Source: Reticulitermes speratus
Taxonomy: Eukaryota; Arthropoda; Insecta; Blattodea; Rhinotermitidae
DNA length: 64,000 nt
NCBI GenBank assembly: GCA_021186555.1
Contig: JAJKFL010000002.1
Location: 29,118,001-29,182,000, forward strand
Direction: 5' to 3'
This document shows, one piece after another, positions 16,935-35,934 of the stretch. Numbering within the stretch: position 1 is the first letter of the stretch; every line of letters starts with the position of its first letter. Below the pieces are notes generated by a model. The model did no database searches. It was not told the DNA's origin and was given only the letters and a program-made list of their open reading frames with translations. The position numbers were made by a program, and so were the translations under genes.

Positions 16935-17349
16935 GGTCACATTACCCCTCTACCTTTATTTTGGTCAACAAATATCTGTTTCACAACACCTAACGTCAGG
17001 TTTCGTGAAGTTTCCTGTGTGGAGATACACAGTGAAATGTACAACTCCGTAATACAGCTGTCAGTCTCATTTCACCAGACATCATATCTCAAAACACATG
17101 CCATTTCATTTAGGTAAGGCAGGTCATGATACTGTAAAAACAGATTAAAAGAAAATTCCATGGGAAACCATAAGTCCATGGTGCATCTTGCTCAGATTTG
17201 TAAACGTTATACTGGATATACAGAAATGGACAAGGGACTGTAACAATGGTATTTGAAGATGAAAATTAAAACAATGAGCATATTCACATTTTTCTCTCAT
17301 ATATTTTGAATCAAAATATTACACATAAAGTTAGAAGAAAAACCATGGT

Positions 17350-23790
<6,441 letters not shown>

Positions 23791-23960
23791 TTTGATGTTT
23801 TGCGAGAACGGAAGTACGGAACGACAACACGAACTTCACACCGATGAGCACAGAAACGAGCTCACTATGCGTGCGTCGGATATCACGGAAGTTAGAATTT
23901 CTTTGAAATCAATGCGATTATCGTAACACGTATTTCATTATAAAAGGCTTGGGTTTGTGT
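23791..23960 (-). promoter_or_regulatory. 5' UTR/promoter of RpL23A
   Basis: Upstream of the start codon the minus strand has pyrimidine-rich ACTTCCGTTCTCGC, a plausible 5' TOP-type start as in ribosomal protein genes, and local CpG enrichment. The exact start site is inferred. Confidence 0.45.
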
Positions 23961-24232
23961 ATTTTATGTTTACCAATTTACGACATTACTATTTATTACA
24001 TTTACTGCGAAAACTTCTCATAAATTAATAGAGGTACGAGTACTGAACAATTTGGAATATACATCATTGGGAGTACAACCTACCCTACAGAAAATTATAA
24101 GTAAATGCATACATACATGCATATTCATTTCGTAAAATCCAAAACCTGTCATGTAACAGTTGAATATGATATGTTCAATAAACACCAACTAATGCTCATA
24201 AACTTTATTCACAAGTTTTATTCTTAAAATTC

Positions 24233-24276
24233 CCCTATAAGTATTTCGGTGGTTTAAACCACCATCTTCAGGGGGT
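24233..24276 (-). ncRNA. Hammerhead-like ribozyme motif (left arm)
   Basis: On the minus strand: CCCC, CTGAAGA, extra T, stem II GGTGG/CCACC with TTTAAA loop, GAAA, U-ACUU-A mini-hairpin, UA, GGGG. It mirrors the right-arm copy at 25555-25598, but the mini-loop differs while its closing pair is kept. Confidence 0.55.
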
Positions 24277-24566
24277 CGTAGAGATTATTTTGCATAGACC
24301 TTACAGTTATTACATATGTGGTTATATTCATATATGTAAAATACGAGTGGTCTGATATTGTCCACTTCGTACAGTATGTAAAATAAATTACTATAAAATG
24401 GAGTAAAAAGTTGTTAAAATGATTACATAATTTGTAGTCATCAAGAAAATTAGTGGCAGTTTAGCCTTGTAGTTCTTTGCAAGTGCATTTTAATTTGTAG
24501 CAAGGCGGTCATCTGTATGTACTGGATGAGCTGCGTGACGTTCGTATCCGCAACCACACGATACGA

Positions 24567-25139
24567 ATGCCACGCAGCTCTGGAATTATTTTTTGGGGCA
24601 ACTCCTCCCACAGCATGCAAATTTTTAGAATTCAAAAGAGAATAATTAGAATTATGAGTGGTTTGAGACCCAGGGATTCTTGTAGGGATACATTTAGGGT
24701 TTGGAGAATTTTGCCATTGCAGTCTCAATACATATTTTCCTTATTGACGTTCGTTGTGAATAACAAGGGTTTATATCATACGACATCACAGATACATGGT
24801 GTTAACACAAGGCGTAATTTCGATCTTTACCGCCCGCAGTCAAATCTAACAACTTATCAGAAAGGACCTTATTATTTTGGTATAAAACTCTTTAATCATC
24901 TTCCTTCAAATATAAAAGAGTTAGCCCATAATATTAAACAATTTAGAGTGGCTCTAAGTGCCTTCTTACATTCCAAATCCTTCTACACCTTAGAGGAATA
25001 TTTTAGCCAGGGAATAGCTCCTTGGATAGTCATGACTACATTGTCATATTTTACCTTATTGTCATGTATATATGTTTTAATATATTGTATTGTTTTACAC
25101 ATGTATTGTAAATGTTATGTAGGTATAAGTAATGCATAA
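24567..25139 (+). pseudogene. LINE ORF2 C-terminal fragment
   Basis: 191 open codons resembling the post-RT end of a non-LTR retrotransposon protein: GIIFWGNSSHS, QKRIIRIMSG, PRDSCRDTF, LPLQSQYIFSLL, NTRRNFDLY, YQKGPYYFGIKLFNHLP. The RT catalytic core and endonuclease are absent (5' truncation at 24557). The frame stays open to a natural stop, so the copy is not very old. Clade not determined. Confidence 0.8.
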
Positions 25140-25554
25140 CAACTAAATTTTATGTGCATGATTCTATTTCTATTGTATTTATATGCATTGTTTAGATGAC
25201 GCTTGCCGATTATAGCAAGTTCATGTGGTGTGACAAGTTCTGTATCCAATGGCTTTTGCCTTGTATGGATGTGCTGGAATGTGTAATAAATACAATACAA
25301 ACAATCCAGTACATACAGATGACCTCCTTGCTACAAATTAAAATGCACTTGCAAAGAACTACATGGCAAACTGCCACTAATTTTCTTGATGACTATAAAT
25401 TATGTATTCATTTTAGCAACTTTTTACTCCATTTTATAGTAATTTATTTTATATACTGTACGAAGTGGACAATATCAGACCACTCATATTCTACATATAT
25501 GAATATAACCACATATGTAATAACTGTAAGGACTATGCAAAATAATCTCTACGA

Positions 25555-25598
25555 CCCCCTGAAGATGGTGGTTTAAACCACCGAAATATGTATAGGGG
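25555..25598 (+). ncRNA. Hammerhead-like ribozyme motif (right arm)
   Basis: CCCC (25555-25558), CTGAAGA (25559-25565), extra T, GGTGG/CCACC stem with TTTAAA loop (25567-25582), GAAA (25583-25586), U-AUGU-A, UA, then GGGG (25595-25598). It lies in the 3' UTR of the LINE fragment, about 420 nt after its stop codon. Confidence 0.6.
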
Positions 25599-25699
25599 AA
25601 TTTTAAGAATAAAACTTGTGAATAAAGTTTATGAGCATTAGTTGGTGTTTATTGAACATATCTCATTTGAAAATGCACGGTAAATACAATGTTAAGTTG

Positions 25700-26530
25700 A
25701 AAACGAAACAAGTCATAAGAACACAATCACACAACAAATCTTAAATAAATAAAATAATCTTATATAAATACAATACAATATAAATGAGATGATAGAGTAT
25801 TAAAACGAAGGGAGAGGGTATGAGACTTCCTATGTCGGTGGAATACCTCCGATCCATGCGGAAGAATAAGTTACGGGATTCCATCTTTCCGATCACACAC
25901 AACAATTTAGGGCACGGATAAGAGCTGTCAAAGAATAATGGAACAACAATCATGGACAGTCGTACAATTTAATCCGTGGTCATGGACAACAGGAGCATTG
26001 TTTGTTGGGTTGGAGGAGCGGTAGAGATGTATGAACTTTGAGCAAGAGTAAAATTCTGCTTGGTATACACCTATGAGAGCTTATTATGCCTAAGTGCCAT
26101 TAGGTATGCAGTAAGCGTATTAAAATTACTTATATTTAAATTACTTAGTAATTTAAAATATTGGCCGTTTCAGTGTTCTTTCTTCATAAAAAGACGCGGC
26201 CCTGTTCACAATGCTGTGCGGTAACCTACTATTGTGACTGTTTACGCTATTAATTTGTAGTGGAATTTTAAAGTATATTGTAAATGTAGGATATTAAAAA
26301 CGTTGTAAAATTACCAACATAATGTCTATGTGCGTAATACACTCACGAGTTTGCGTTTTTAATTTAAAAGTTATCATAACAATCCACAATTTCCTACGTG
26401 CATATATACAAAACGCTTTATGGAAATACATTCAGCTTTTCCATACAGTAGAGGACTATTTTGTAGAGTTAACATTCTTAAAATTATATAGTGATCCTAG
26501 AATGTTAAGGTGTTCCTGTTTCTTTTATTC
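25700..26530 (+). promoter_or_regulatory. Promoter / 5' non-coding side of the Rab gene
   Basis: The first coding exon is preceded by a splice acceptor (TTTATTCAG at 26524-26532), so at least one 5' exon lies upstream. CpG-containing sequence around 25.8-26.3 kb is the likely promoter; no exact start can be fixed. Confidence 0.4.
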
Positions 26531-26536
26531 AGGTCA

Positions 26537-29500
26537 ATGCTACAATCTCGTTCAGCAGTCTACAAGATGTTGAAGGATAAAGCTCATAAGGACAGGCAAA
26601 TAAACACTTTTCCACGACCCTACCGATCTGATGCAACACCATATAAACAGTTGGATTTCAGTCGAATAGTGAAAGAAGCATGCTCCTCAAGTCGTCTTGT
26701 CATGACAGGATTGAAGATATCCAAAGCAATATTCTTGGGTGATGTTGCTGTTGGTAAAACATGTCTAGTCAATAGGTTATTGTCAAATTAATTTGAAAAC
26801 AATGTAACAAGATAGTGGTAATTGAAAACAAAGGCTTCCTTAAACAGTTGACATTTGTTATTTTATTAAGATGCTGTTTTGGGATTTCAGCGAGAATGTG
26901 GTGGAAAGCAACACACTGATCCCACTACCCTTACTAGCATTGCATGACTCATCTATCAGGCCATGAACCCTTCCTATTGGTTAGCACCATTCTGCTTGCC
27001 CCCTTCCCCCCACCATAGTTGCAAAACCTGTATATTGAACTGCGTCATCTTCCTTGCCCAAGTGACCCTGATCGTGGTGACTGCAGTTTATGCTGAAATT
27101 TTTGAAGAATTTCAACATGTGAAGCAGCTAAATGCCAACCAGAAATCACACATAACATGAAAGCATGTTACATTTGCATGCTTATTCAAAAATATATTAC
27201 GGTGCATAATCAGATTCCTGTGTCACTTATTTAAAAGAGCAAAGTGTGTAAAAAATTCTGAATATAAAATATGTATTTTATTTAAGGATACTTCCCATCC
27301 AGAACTGCAACAAAAGTAGTGTTAGTTTCCATGTGTTCTGCATCAGGTGTCAGTTGTTACACTTTCTGCTCAATATATATATAACATAGAATAATTTATG
27401 GAAGTGTGTGGCATTAGTAAATTGTTTGTTTTTAGAATATGTAGGGAGATAAAAACATTGAAATGTCATGAACTTTTGTTCTCATGTCACTGAGAAAAAG
27501 ACTTAGATTTATAAACAAAATGAGAACTCAATAAAACCCTAAGCAGTATAGAGGACCATGTTTGTGTTTTATGACAGATTTGAATTTCCAGCTGTAAAAC
27601 CTATTACTATCTCTGTGAGGAAAAAGGTCACATTTTTTCACTTTAAGATTACTGGAACATTCTGGTTTCAAGTACAAAAGAACAGCAGTGACAGCTGTAC
27701 ATTCTTCAAGATGCAAGGTGACGTGGTGTGACTTGAAGTCATGTGAACAGTGCACAATATTGGGGTCAGGTTATACATGGCAAGTGTTTAGACAGAACAA
27801 AGTAAACCAAAACCATACATTAAAAACCTTTTGGGCAAGATTTCACCAGAGATGGGGGACTTGGAGGATTCATGTAGTTTGTGGCAATGATGAAGAATCT
27901 TTAGCTGTTCCTCTAAATTAAGAAAGAACATCAGTATTATTGTATATTTGATTAATTTGTTCATACATTTTAACTGAGTTCATCGGTTTGAATACAGATG
28001 TATCTTCCCACCACCCCCAGAGCCTTACATGTTAAGGACAGTAAGCTAAAAAGTGTTTTTCTTTTACAGATTCTGCCACCAGGTATTTGACAGTAATTAC
28101 AAAGCAACAATTGGAGTGGATTTTGAAGTAGAGAGATTTGATATACTACAGGTGCCTTTTAACTTGCAAATGTAAGTGAGCTGAATATGTGCATTTGGGG
28201 ATGGGGAATCTAGGCACACTTTCCCAACTAAAAGGGGGTTTACAGTCAAACTCATTTGGGAAGCATTGGAGATAGCCCAAGTTTAGAGTACCAGTTTTAT
28301 ATAACAAAGTAACAAACTCCTTTATTAGGAAATTTGTCAAATTCAGTGCCTCAAAGAACCATCTGTTTTTAAGAAAGACCAAACTGCCTGTTTACTGGAA
28401 AATTTATGAAACGTTGCCATACAAATCATAAAACTAAGCCAGTGTTCACCTTTAATTTTTGTTTTGATCATTGGTAAGGATTGTGTTGTTGATAAATTTT
28501 ATTTCACTTGCTCTTTCAGCATAAGAACTTTAGTATGGTTTCATGTCCCTATGTTACATGTGTCACTGCTTACAACATGATTTATTCAAAACCCTGAACT
28601 TCATGTGAAAGGACAGTTTATTAACAACACACTGCAAAGAACTTTTATATACTCTCTCCTACTTAACTGAGAGGCCTGTCAAACTTCTAAGATAAAAATT
28701 ATATACAACTGCAATTTCTTGTGTAATATTTTTCCCTCACAGGATCAGATTCCGGAAAGGTGTCAGATATAACCTCAGGTATCTGTAATTTTTAATTCAA
28801 AGAAGAATGTTAATAAAACATTTTTATTCACATATATAAGTTCTGACCAAACCAAATTAGGCATGCCTAACATCTTTTGTTTCGTCCCCCCTAATGTTTT
28901 CCATGCTGGTATGATTAGCTAAATGACTTAAACAAATTTGCACATACTTGAAAGATGTGGTACTGTACAAAATTTTCATCCTATAGTGAGTGGTACTCCC
29001 ACCTCAGAAGTTTCTCAAACTTTCATTAAAATTGATAAGTTGTTTTTTAACACTCATAATTGCATTAAGCCACTGTTCTGAAATATGGAATAAGTTACAA
29101 ATTAACATCATAGAAGCTGAAATGTGAAAGAAAGACACAAATTAATATCAGAGACAGAAGCCAGGAGAGAGATTCCAGCAAATGTTGAACTTTTAATTGC
29201 AGTTGGGATACGGCAGGTCAGGAGAGGTTCAAATGCATTGCTTCCTCGTATTACCGTGGTGCACATGGTAAGTGTGTATATGCCAGAAATGCTAATGCCT
29301 CTCTAATGTAGTATTCTCTAATTCCTCAAAGTATCACACTCATTGCACCTGGAAAATACTTAAAATATCCAAAATATACTCGTTCCACCTGGAAACCTAC
29401 GACCTGATATTCCATGAACTGGGGCACACTAGCAGCAATGGAACATTGTAACACTTATGTTTTTTCCTAAGTGATTTTACTTCCAGTTGGAAACAAGTAC

Positions 29501-32500
29501 TAAGCCATGTACCAGGCCCAGTAGTGTGATATGAATACATACTGTATAGTGCAGTTTTTGGATTACTGACAGTATCTGCACACATTTTTCTTTCACTTGT
29601 ATTACTGTCGTTCAGTACAGATAAATATGTAGAAACTTTGGTAGTGTGATTGCTCTTTGTTATTAGTATATACTATAGTTTCTGCACAATTGTAGTCTGA
29701 ATTATCTGACTTTGGAAATTAGCATATTTTCTGTGGTTTAAGATATTAATGCATCTGCATTGGCATATTTCAAAATGGTCAAGTTTACGGTCATAATTCA
29801 ACCAGAATGCACATCAGTGGCATCAATTAGTGTTACCTGGGAAGAAACAAAGAAGCAATAAAATAAATCAGAAGTATGATACACCATACATGAAATGGAG
29901 ATTTTCTTGCACACTGGCTGGACTGCAGCTGCTCTGCAGTGTGGTGTGATGCTTTTCAGCTGTTCGATGAAGCTTTCTTTACTCCAGAGATATTTCAGTT
30001 CATACAATAAATCAATGAGTCAAAAGGAGTACTTCAGTGCCAAAAGATAAACTTTCTCAATACAGCAGGAAGCATGTAAAAATATGAATGTTTCATCAAT
30101 ATGTCTTCTGGCACCTTATGCCATTTCTGGGAATGCAGGGAAGTGTAAAACATGACACTGGTGTTTAGGAGCTTATGATACCCTCTGCAATATGAGAGTG
30201 GTTAAAATAGCAGCAGATGTAGCTGATCAACTTGTGTAAGAAAATACTGCAGTCAAAACAAACTTCTCTTCAGTTGGATGAAAGTAAGGGCATTTAAAAT
30301 GAGGGTCAGTTGGTGGCATGTGTATTTGTTTGTTTCTACTTCATCTGAAACTCACACTAAAGACTGATAAGTGATAGCACTGTTGTACTCTATCATATGA
30401 TTGGATGATTAGTAAATAATGAATCAAAAAGGATGTACAGGACAGTTGTCATGGCTGGGTTTGAGGGACTCTTCTGGCATTTGACTTGAGTGGTTGAGGG
30501 AAACCACAAGAAACCTCAGTAAGGATAACCAGTCTTCAGACTAGTATTGGAACCCTGGAGCGAGTATGAATAAGGTAGAAGTGAATCTAGCAATAATGGT
30601 TTCTTTTCACAATAAGGATTTGATGTTGATCCTGAGCTTGTATTAAATGAAATCATCACACATTTACTAATGTTTTTTCAACATACAGCTAATTTCTCTG
30701 TACTGTCAAAGCATTATATAAAATGAATTTTGTGCATGTGTGGATGCAAGAGTGCATGCATGAAATAGAAATACTAAAAATGTCATGCTCATATAAATGT
30801 AGTTTTGTTTGTAGAGGTTAAGAAACTAACACAATGCTAATTTATTACAGTGATAGTGATTGTGTTTGACCTCACAAGTCTTATGTCACTGTCACACTGC
30901 CCACAGTGGTTAGAAGAAGCTCTCAATGCCAACTCTGGTTCATCACATATCTTTCTTGTTGGAACAAAGAGAGACCTTATGGTATGATGTTACATATAAT
31001 GAGTTATTTAGTTTTACTTTAAAACAGAGTACAGCCATCCCTTGCCAGCTGCATGACTTCTTGAAAAGCACCTTATTTGGAAGACAGAGGCATAATGAGC
31101 AATTGGGGTTTCGGGGAACCACAACTGTTGTTAACATGCAACAGAGCCTATAGTATATAGAAAATTTTAGATCTAGAACCTGAAGGGACAAAACCACTTG
31201 TGAGGCCTTGGTGCAGATGGGATAGTAATATTAAAATTCATCTTATATAATCAGGTGTGAGGATGTAGGCTGGATGTAATTGTCCACTATAGTGAATTTG
31301 GCCATCTTCGTGTGAAAGCCACTGGCTGTTTTCATGTGTACATAAATTAAAAACCACATGAAGCTAATACCACAGTTGGCAAACATGGATATTTTGAATC
31401 CACAGCTGGCATGGGATTGCTGTACTGATATGGAATGTGGCCACAAAAATCTCATCCTTTTTTTCCCTGTAGGGGAAAACTGGAAGTTTGTGAAGAAAAA
31501 TGCCACAGTAGATGAAATAATGGGGTAATATGTAACATATCCAGGATGCAGAGTAAAGTGTTACTGACATTTGAAACTCTGTTGCTATTTAAGCTAAATT
31601 AAAGCAATTAAGAGTAAGTTCTTTACACTTATACTGATGTAGAATACATAATAAGGCAATCATAGGAGTCATAACCTTGTGGCCCAAAATAAGATACATG
31701 GAAAAACTGATCTAAAGGGAACTGACATGCACCACAACTAGATAATGTGAGACAAAAATTATTATGAGCTGGTTATATCAAGATGAGTTTTAACACAACT
31801 TATCCTGCTGCATTTTGGCTTCATGATAGTGTCAGTGGCAGGCCTAAAACTGTGAGATAGAGACAAGAGGACATGTAATACAGAACAGCAAACACCAGTG
31901 ACAGCTCTGTTAGGAAATGTCAACAGTACTTTCTGATCAGAAAGAATTACCTTGTGTAATTACATTCTTGAGCTTGTCTTAATGTACCCTTCTTTCCTGT
32001 GTTTATTAAACTTATCTGAATAAAGATAACTTACTGAGTTATTATTTTTAGTGTTGTAAATTATCTGTTCAAACCCAAGACCAAGTCAGACATAGACTAA
32101 TTACAATGTAATGTACCAACATTTAAGCCTCATTCTACATTTAATTCTCTGCTGATTTAAAGTAATACAAAGAATTTAGTGAAACAGGTGTTTCTCAGTC
32201 TTTTTCATGATAGTGTTCTGATACTATGGATGTGATAAATTTAAGTGCCCTTTACCATGTTAGTTATGGCAAGGGTACACAAAATTAACACAAATGTAGG
32301 AGCCACCACAAAATTCTAGGTGTCAGAAGGTTGACATGAAGCAAATTCCACACTGAGGATCCACAAAGAATAGGTGCCACCATACAAAATTTAGTTAATA
32401 ATTCAGGTCTATTCTCATTCAATCAGTAGATGAACTACCAACTGTACTGGTTTTCATGTATTGGTATGCTTAATTAGACAAGAACAGCATTCTCAGAAGT

Positions 32501-34562
32501 GGAAAGTCATGCAGTGCGACTGGCAGAACGTATGGGAGCTGAATTCTGGGCAGTGTCATCACGTACTGGTGATGGAGTATCTGAGCTGTTCTGTAGAATG
32601 GCCAGCTTGGCATTTGATAATTCCGTATGTCGAGAAAAAGAGGCAGCTGGCAGTAAACTAACAGTAGGCTCCGATTTGGTCAGTAAGTAAGAGTTCACAT
32701 TTTATTTTGCCTATCTGTGGTTAAGTTGGATACTTCCATTTTCACCTCGTGTACCAAGGTAACAGATGAGTTAAGAGTGTAGAAAATGGGCAGATGTACC
32801 ACCCATGGTAGGGTCATCACAATTAAACATTTGCCTATTGGCTGCATTATGTCCAAGTACCAAAATTACATATTTAATAAAAAAAAAATACATCAACATA
32901 CTGTATAGTTGTCACTCCTGGATGTGACATCAAGTTTACTACAGTTACCAAGGCGGGGGCAGGTGCAATTAATGTGTTATGTGTTTTCTCAAATGTGTAG
33001 GCTATGTATATGATAAGATGAGCACTTCTCCAAATCGTTCCTTTTAGAAAATAAGTATAAGCCAAAACAAGATAGGAATTTCTGCAGAGCAAAACACTTC
33101 TGGCATGTTCACATAGGTGACCGGATAAATGAAGAAAGCCCACACGAAAATTCCGCACAGAAAAAACCTCACTGTCATAAATGCTCACATGAAAAATACC
33201 CACACGGAAAATTGCTCACCTGGACGAATGCTCACAACGGAAAAGTATGCACATAGAAAAATTCTCACATTCACAATACTATCAAGTAATACACTCTTAA
33301 TAAAGCGTTATGTGCGTGCTACGAAGTGGAAGTTCAAACATGCAGTATTCTTATTGACATGAATGAAGAATATGTTTATAAATGAAATTATAATAAATAG
33401 AAAGTCAGCGTTTGCCGCGCTGGCTCACGTCAGCTCAATCAGTCCGCCCACTCCTATGTTGACTCTGATCTAGTGGTCGAACATCGCCCTATCCCCTCAG
33501 TCTTACCCATCTACCCATAGTACTTTTCACCGGACGACAGATAGTACACTTCGCTCCCCACAAGACACACATATCATATGCCCATAATACCACGATTCTA
33601 CATGCCAGCACTTCCACAATCAACACTGTCTGCAATACTTTTACAACTATTATACAACTCTTACCAAAGACTTTTAACAAGATTTTAACTTGTAATATAT
33701 AAGTTTTAATGTGCCGTTAGACTATTTAAAATCATGTGATTGAAGTGACAGTAGCTTTCAGCAAAAAAAACCCCTGACGATGATCCTAGGATCGAAACAC
33801 GTGTAGGGGTATAATTTTAACAATTATAATAAAGCTACAATAAAAGTGGTTTTAGTGTGCATCAGTTGGCCTGAAACTTAATTTGATATTAATGTACATT
33901 TATATTCTGTAATAGGCCAGCTCACTTCAGGCAGTAGTTTTTAACATAAACTTATGTTTGTTCTCTGTAATGCGTTAAGTACTCTTGTTGGTCTTCACTG
34001 TAGAATGATTCTGCTATGTTAAGCATTTACATATTTAGTAATAACCAGAAGTCACTGATTGGTAAACAGTTTGCATTCACAATACACAATTCTACACATT
34101 GTAACATATTAATAAGAATATTAGACCTTATGAAATATGAAGTTCTCATGGCAGTGAATATGAAGAATGCTTTCAGCTGGGATGTGACACCATGTAATTT
34201 CGTGGTACCTGTCTACCAGTCTGCATGGCCTCACACCCCAGAAGAGAGCAGTTTTGAATGTCAGACCTAATTGATCTTTAATCAGCAGCCTGACGTCAGC
34301 TGCATCATTATTCAGATGTACCAAGAAGTGAGTTATGTTTTTAAATTTTGCAGAGAATTATACTTTTCAAACTCAATTGAATTGTGTGTCACTTCATTTG
34401 TCCTTGAAGTCTTATAGAGTGAGTCATACTTACATGTGACTCACTTCTTGAGATTATGTACTGTAGTATTTGATCTTATGTTTACTTGCAGCACTGAAAC
34501 AAACACCAAGAACAACACCTGTCAAACCTAGACAGAAATGCAGTGGAAGCTGCAATAATTAA
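26537..34562 (+). CDS. Rab36: Rab34/Rab36-family small GTPase (six coding exons)
   Basis: GTP-binding switch protein of membrane traffic; vertebrate Rab34/36 act at Golgi and lysosome and in ciliogenesis. Coding exons: 26537-26775, 28070-28171, 29203-29267, 30851-30981, 32478-32682, 34492-34562, all GT-AG with consistent phases, 270 codons. Motifs: P-loop GDVAVGKT, switch [21 protein letters not shown]4 as GTKRD (this family lacks the usual NKxD Asn; human Rab34 has GSKKD), G5 AVSSRTG. A 60-residue N-terminal extension precedes the GTPase fold, as in Rab36. The predicted C-terminus is KCSGSCNN, with two separated cysteines instead of the CC or CXC normally prenylated. The start chosen is the first ATG after acceptor 26531-26532; Met at 26567 is an alternative. 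Introns hold an FB-like fragment and a hammerhead-bearing insertion. To my knowledge flies lack this subfamily. Confidence 0.93.
33116..33282. mobile_element. Fragment of FB-like foldback element arm
   Basis: Begins GGTGACCGGATAAATG, the same terminus as the right end of the full element at 60590-61415. It continues with degenerate short repeats containing GCTCACA, CCCACACG and GCACAGA. It sits in the last intron of the Rab gene. No second arm is present. Confidence 0.75.
33405..33890 (+). mobile_element. CpG-rich insertion ending in a hammerhead-like motif
   Basis: A CpG-containing stretch (from GTTTGCCGCGCTGGC) interrupts the CpG-poor last Rab intron, suggesting a young insertion. It has no open frame. 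Near its 3' end lie the motif at 33771-33809 and an A/T-rich tail with CATCAGTTGG, similar to the other retroelement tails. Boundaries are approximate and no target duplication was found. Confidence 0.5.
33771..33809 (+). ncRNA. Hammerhead-like ribozyme motif
   Basis: CCC (33771-33773), CTGACGA (33774-33780), extra T, perfect stem GATCC/GGATC (33782-33786, 33789-33793), GAAA (33794-33797), C-ACGU-G, UA, GGGG (33806-33809). The loop between the stem II arms is only two bases, so one or two inner pairs must open. Confidence 0.55.
34128..34262. repeat. Imperfect palindromic dispersed repeat
   Basis: GGGATGTGACACCATG on the left and its inverse near 34220-34250 give similar peptides on both strands (..W.VTPC.. 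type). Related pieces occur near 39.98 and 50.70 kb. Located in the last Rab intron. Confidence 0.5.
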
Positions 34563-35004
34563 CGCACTGTAAAATGCAACTTGATTAAAACAGCTGAAGA
34601 TAGACTGAGATCATGTGGCAGGTACATGGGAAGTTTGACATATCTAATCCTGCACTGGAATCTGATTGTAAACCTTAGGTATACTTTGTTCCTTCTTTTA
34701 ATTCTTTTATACATGTAATTGAAACTGTGTGAATGTTAGTAGAAGATGTACATCAGGAATGTGTAACAAATCACATGCATTAGCAGTTCAAGGTACTGCG
34801 TCACTTTCTGTAGGTAGGCAATTCCATTCCACATAACGTGTTCAGTTGCACAGTATTCTTAGCATTACAATGCATCACAAGTGGAATCAATTTGTATCAT
34901 TGCAGTCAATTACTCACCTACCATTTGATTCCTATTATAAAGAAAGATAATACTTTTTAGGTGTGTTCACAAAATTGGTGAAAAGCAACTATTAACTTCA
35001 TCCT

Positions 35005-35540
35005 GTCTGTCTGTCCCCCATATGGAACAACTTGGTGCCTACTGGATGGATTTTCATGAAATTTGATAGTTGAGTATTTTTTAAAAATCTGTAGAGAATA
35101 TTCAAGTTTCAGTAAAATCTGACAAGAATAAGGGTTACTTTACATGAAGACCCACGTACAGTTATAATATCTTGCTAATTCTTCTTAGAATGAAAAATGG
35201 TTTCAGACAAAGTTGTAGAGAAAATCAACAAACATTTTATGTTCAAACTTTTTTCCGAAAGTTGTGCCATTTATGAGATAATGTGGAAAAATATGGTAGA
35301 ATCAGACAGGCCACGGATGACAATACGGCGCATGTGCTTTGCATGCTGGATAACTAAGGCCGCAGATACACACTCGGAATATGTAAAACTTATTGCTTTT
35401 CCATGGCAACAATGGTTTTGCAAATGTGCCTCAATGTTAACGTTTATGCGTAAATTGCCTGTCTTGTATGTTATGTGTACTGTGAATTCTTTCAGTGAAG
35501 AGTTGACAGAGACTGAAAGGAAACTGGAAAATAATTGACA
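35005..35540. repeat. Dispersed repeat, copy 1 (class unknown)
   Basis: Starts with GTCTGTCTGTCC and contains TTTTCATGAAATTTGATA, CAGACAAAGTTGTAGAGAAAATC and TGTGGAAAAATATGGTAGA. The same blocks in the same order recur at 47459-48000. No credible protein. I cannot place it in a TE class. Confidence 0.7.
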
Positions 35541-35655
35541 TTTGAGAACAGTTAATACTGACTGTCACATTTCCATGTCTGTTGACATCCGCTATTTTCA
35601 GCGTTTGCTGAAGTTATTTTGGTCTTCCTAATTTAAGTACAACTAATGGTTGTGT

Positions 35656-35922
35656 GCCGATCCCAGTGGCTGTGCGGTGTAAGGCATGGGTCTGCGGTCG
35701 CTCGCTTACTAGGATTGTGGTTCGAATCCCACCGGGGGCATGGATATCTGTCTCTTGTGAGTGTTGTGTGTTTGTCAGGTAGAGGTCTCTGCGACGAGCT
35801 GGTCCCTCGTCCAGAGGAATCCTACCGAATGTTGTGCGTCTAAAAAGTGTGATCGTGAAGCCTCGAAAAATGAGGTGGCCTAGGCCCCCAAGGGGCTGTC
35901 AAGCCATTTGGGGGGGGGGGAA
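35656..35922 (+). mobile_element. SINE family C with tRNA-like head and poly(G) tail
   Basis: Pol III-type head: A-box-like CAGTGGCTGTGCGG and B-box GGTTCGAATCC. Then comes a conserved body (GACGAGCTGGTCCCTCGTCC, CCCCCAAGGGGCTGT). The tail is a run of G (35910-35920) rather than A. The 8-bp target duplication GGTTGTGT occurs at 35648-35655 and 35923-35930. Confidence 0.8.
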
Positions 35923-35934
35923 GGTTGTGTATGT

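Larger units (their letters stand above)
24167..25668. mobile_element. Foldback of two LINE 3' ends, head to head
   Basis: Inverted arms of about 350-380 bp: the left copy reads on the minus strand (24167-24548) and the right copy on the plus strand (24557-25668). Both run out through the hammerhead-like motif to GAACATATC-type ends. The right copy keeps the C-terminal coding part of the LINE. The left copy has an internal deletion that joins the sequence just after CACGCAGCTC directly to ATCCAGTACATACAG. Both inner ends begin at the same place (GATACGAA..CACGCAGCTC). Located between the RpL23A and Rab promoters. Confidence 0.75.

Noticed and set aside
24567..25139. Host gene of 191 codons
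   Set aside because: The protein is the C-terminal end of a LINE and lies inside an inverted repeat.
28734..28790. CACAG followed by GATCAGATTCCGGAAAGG as a possible Rab exon
   Set aside because: It does not encode the expected WDTAGQERF; the true exon is at 29203-29267 with matching phases.
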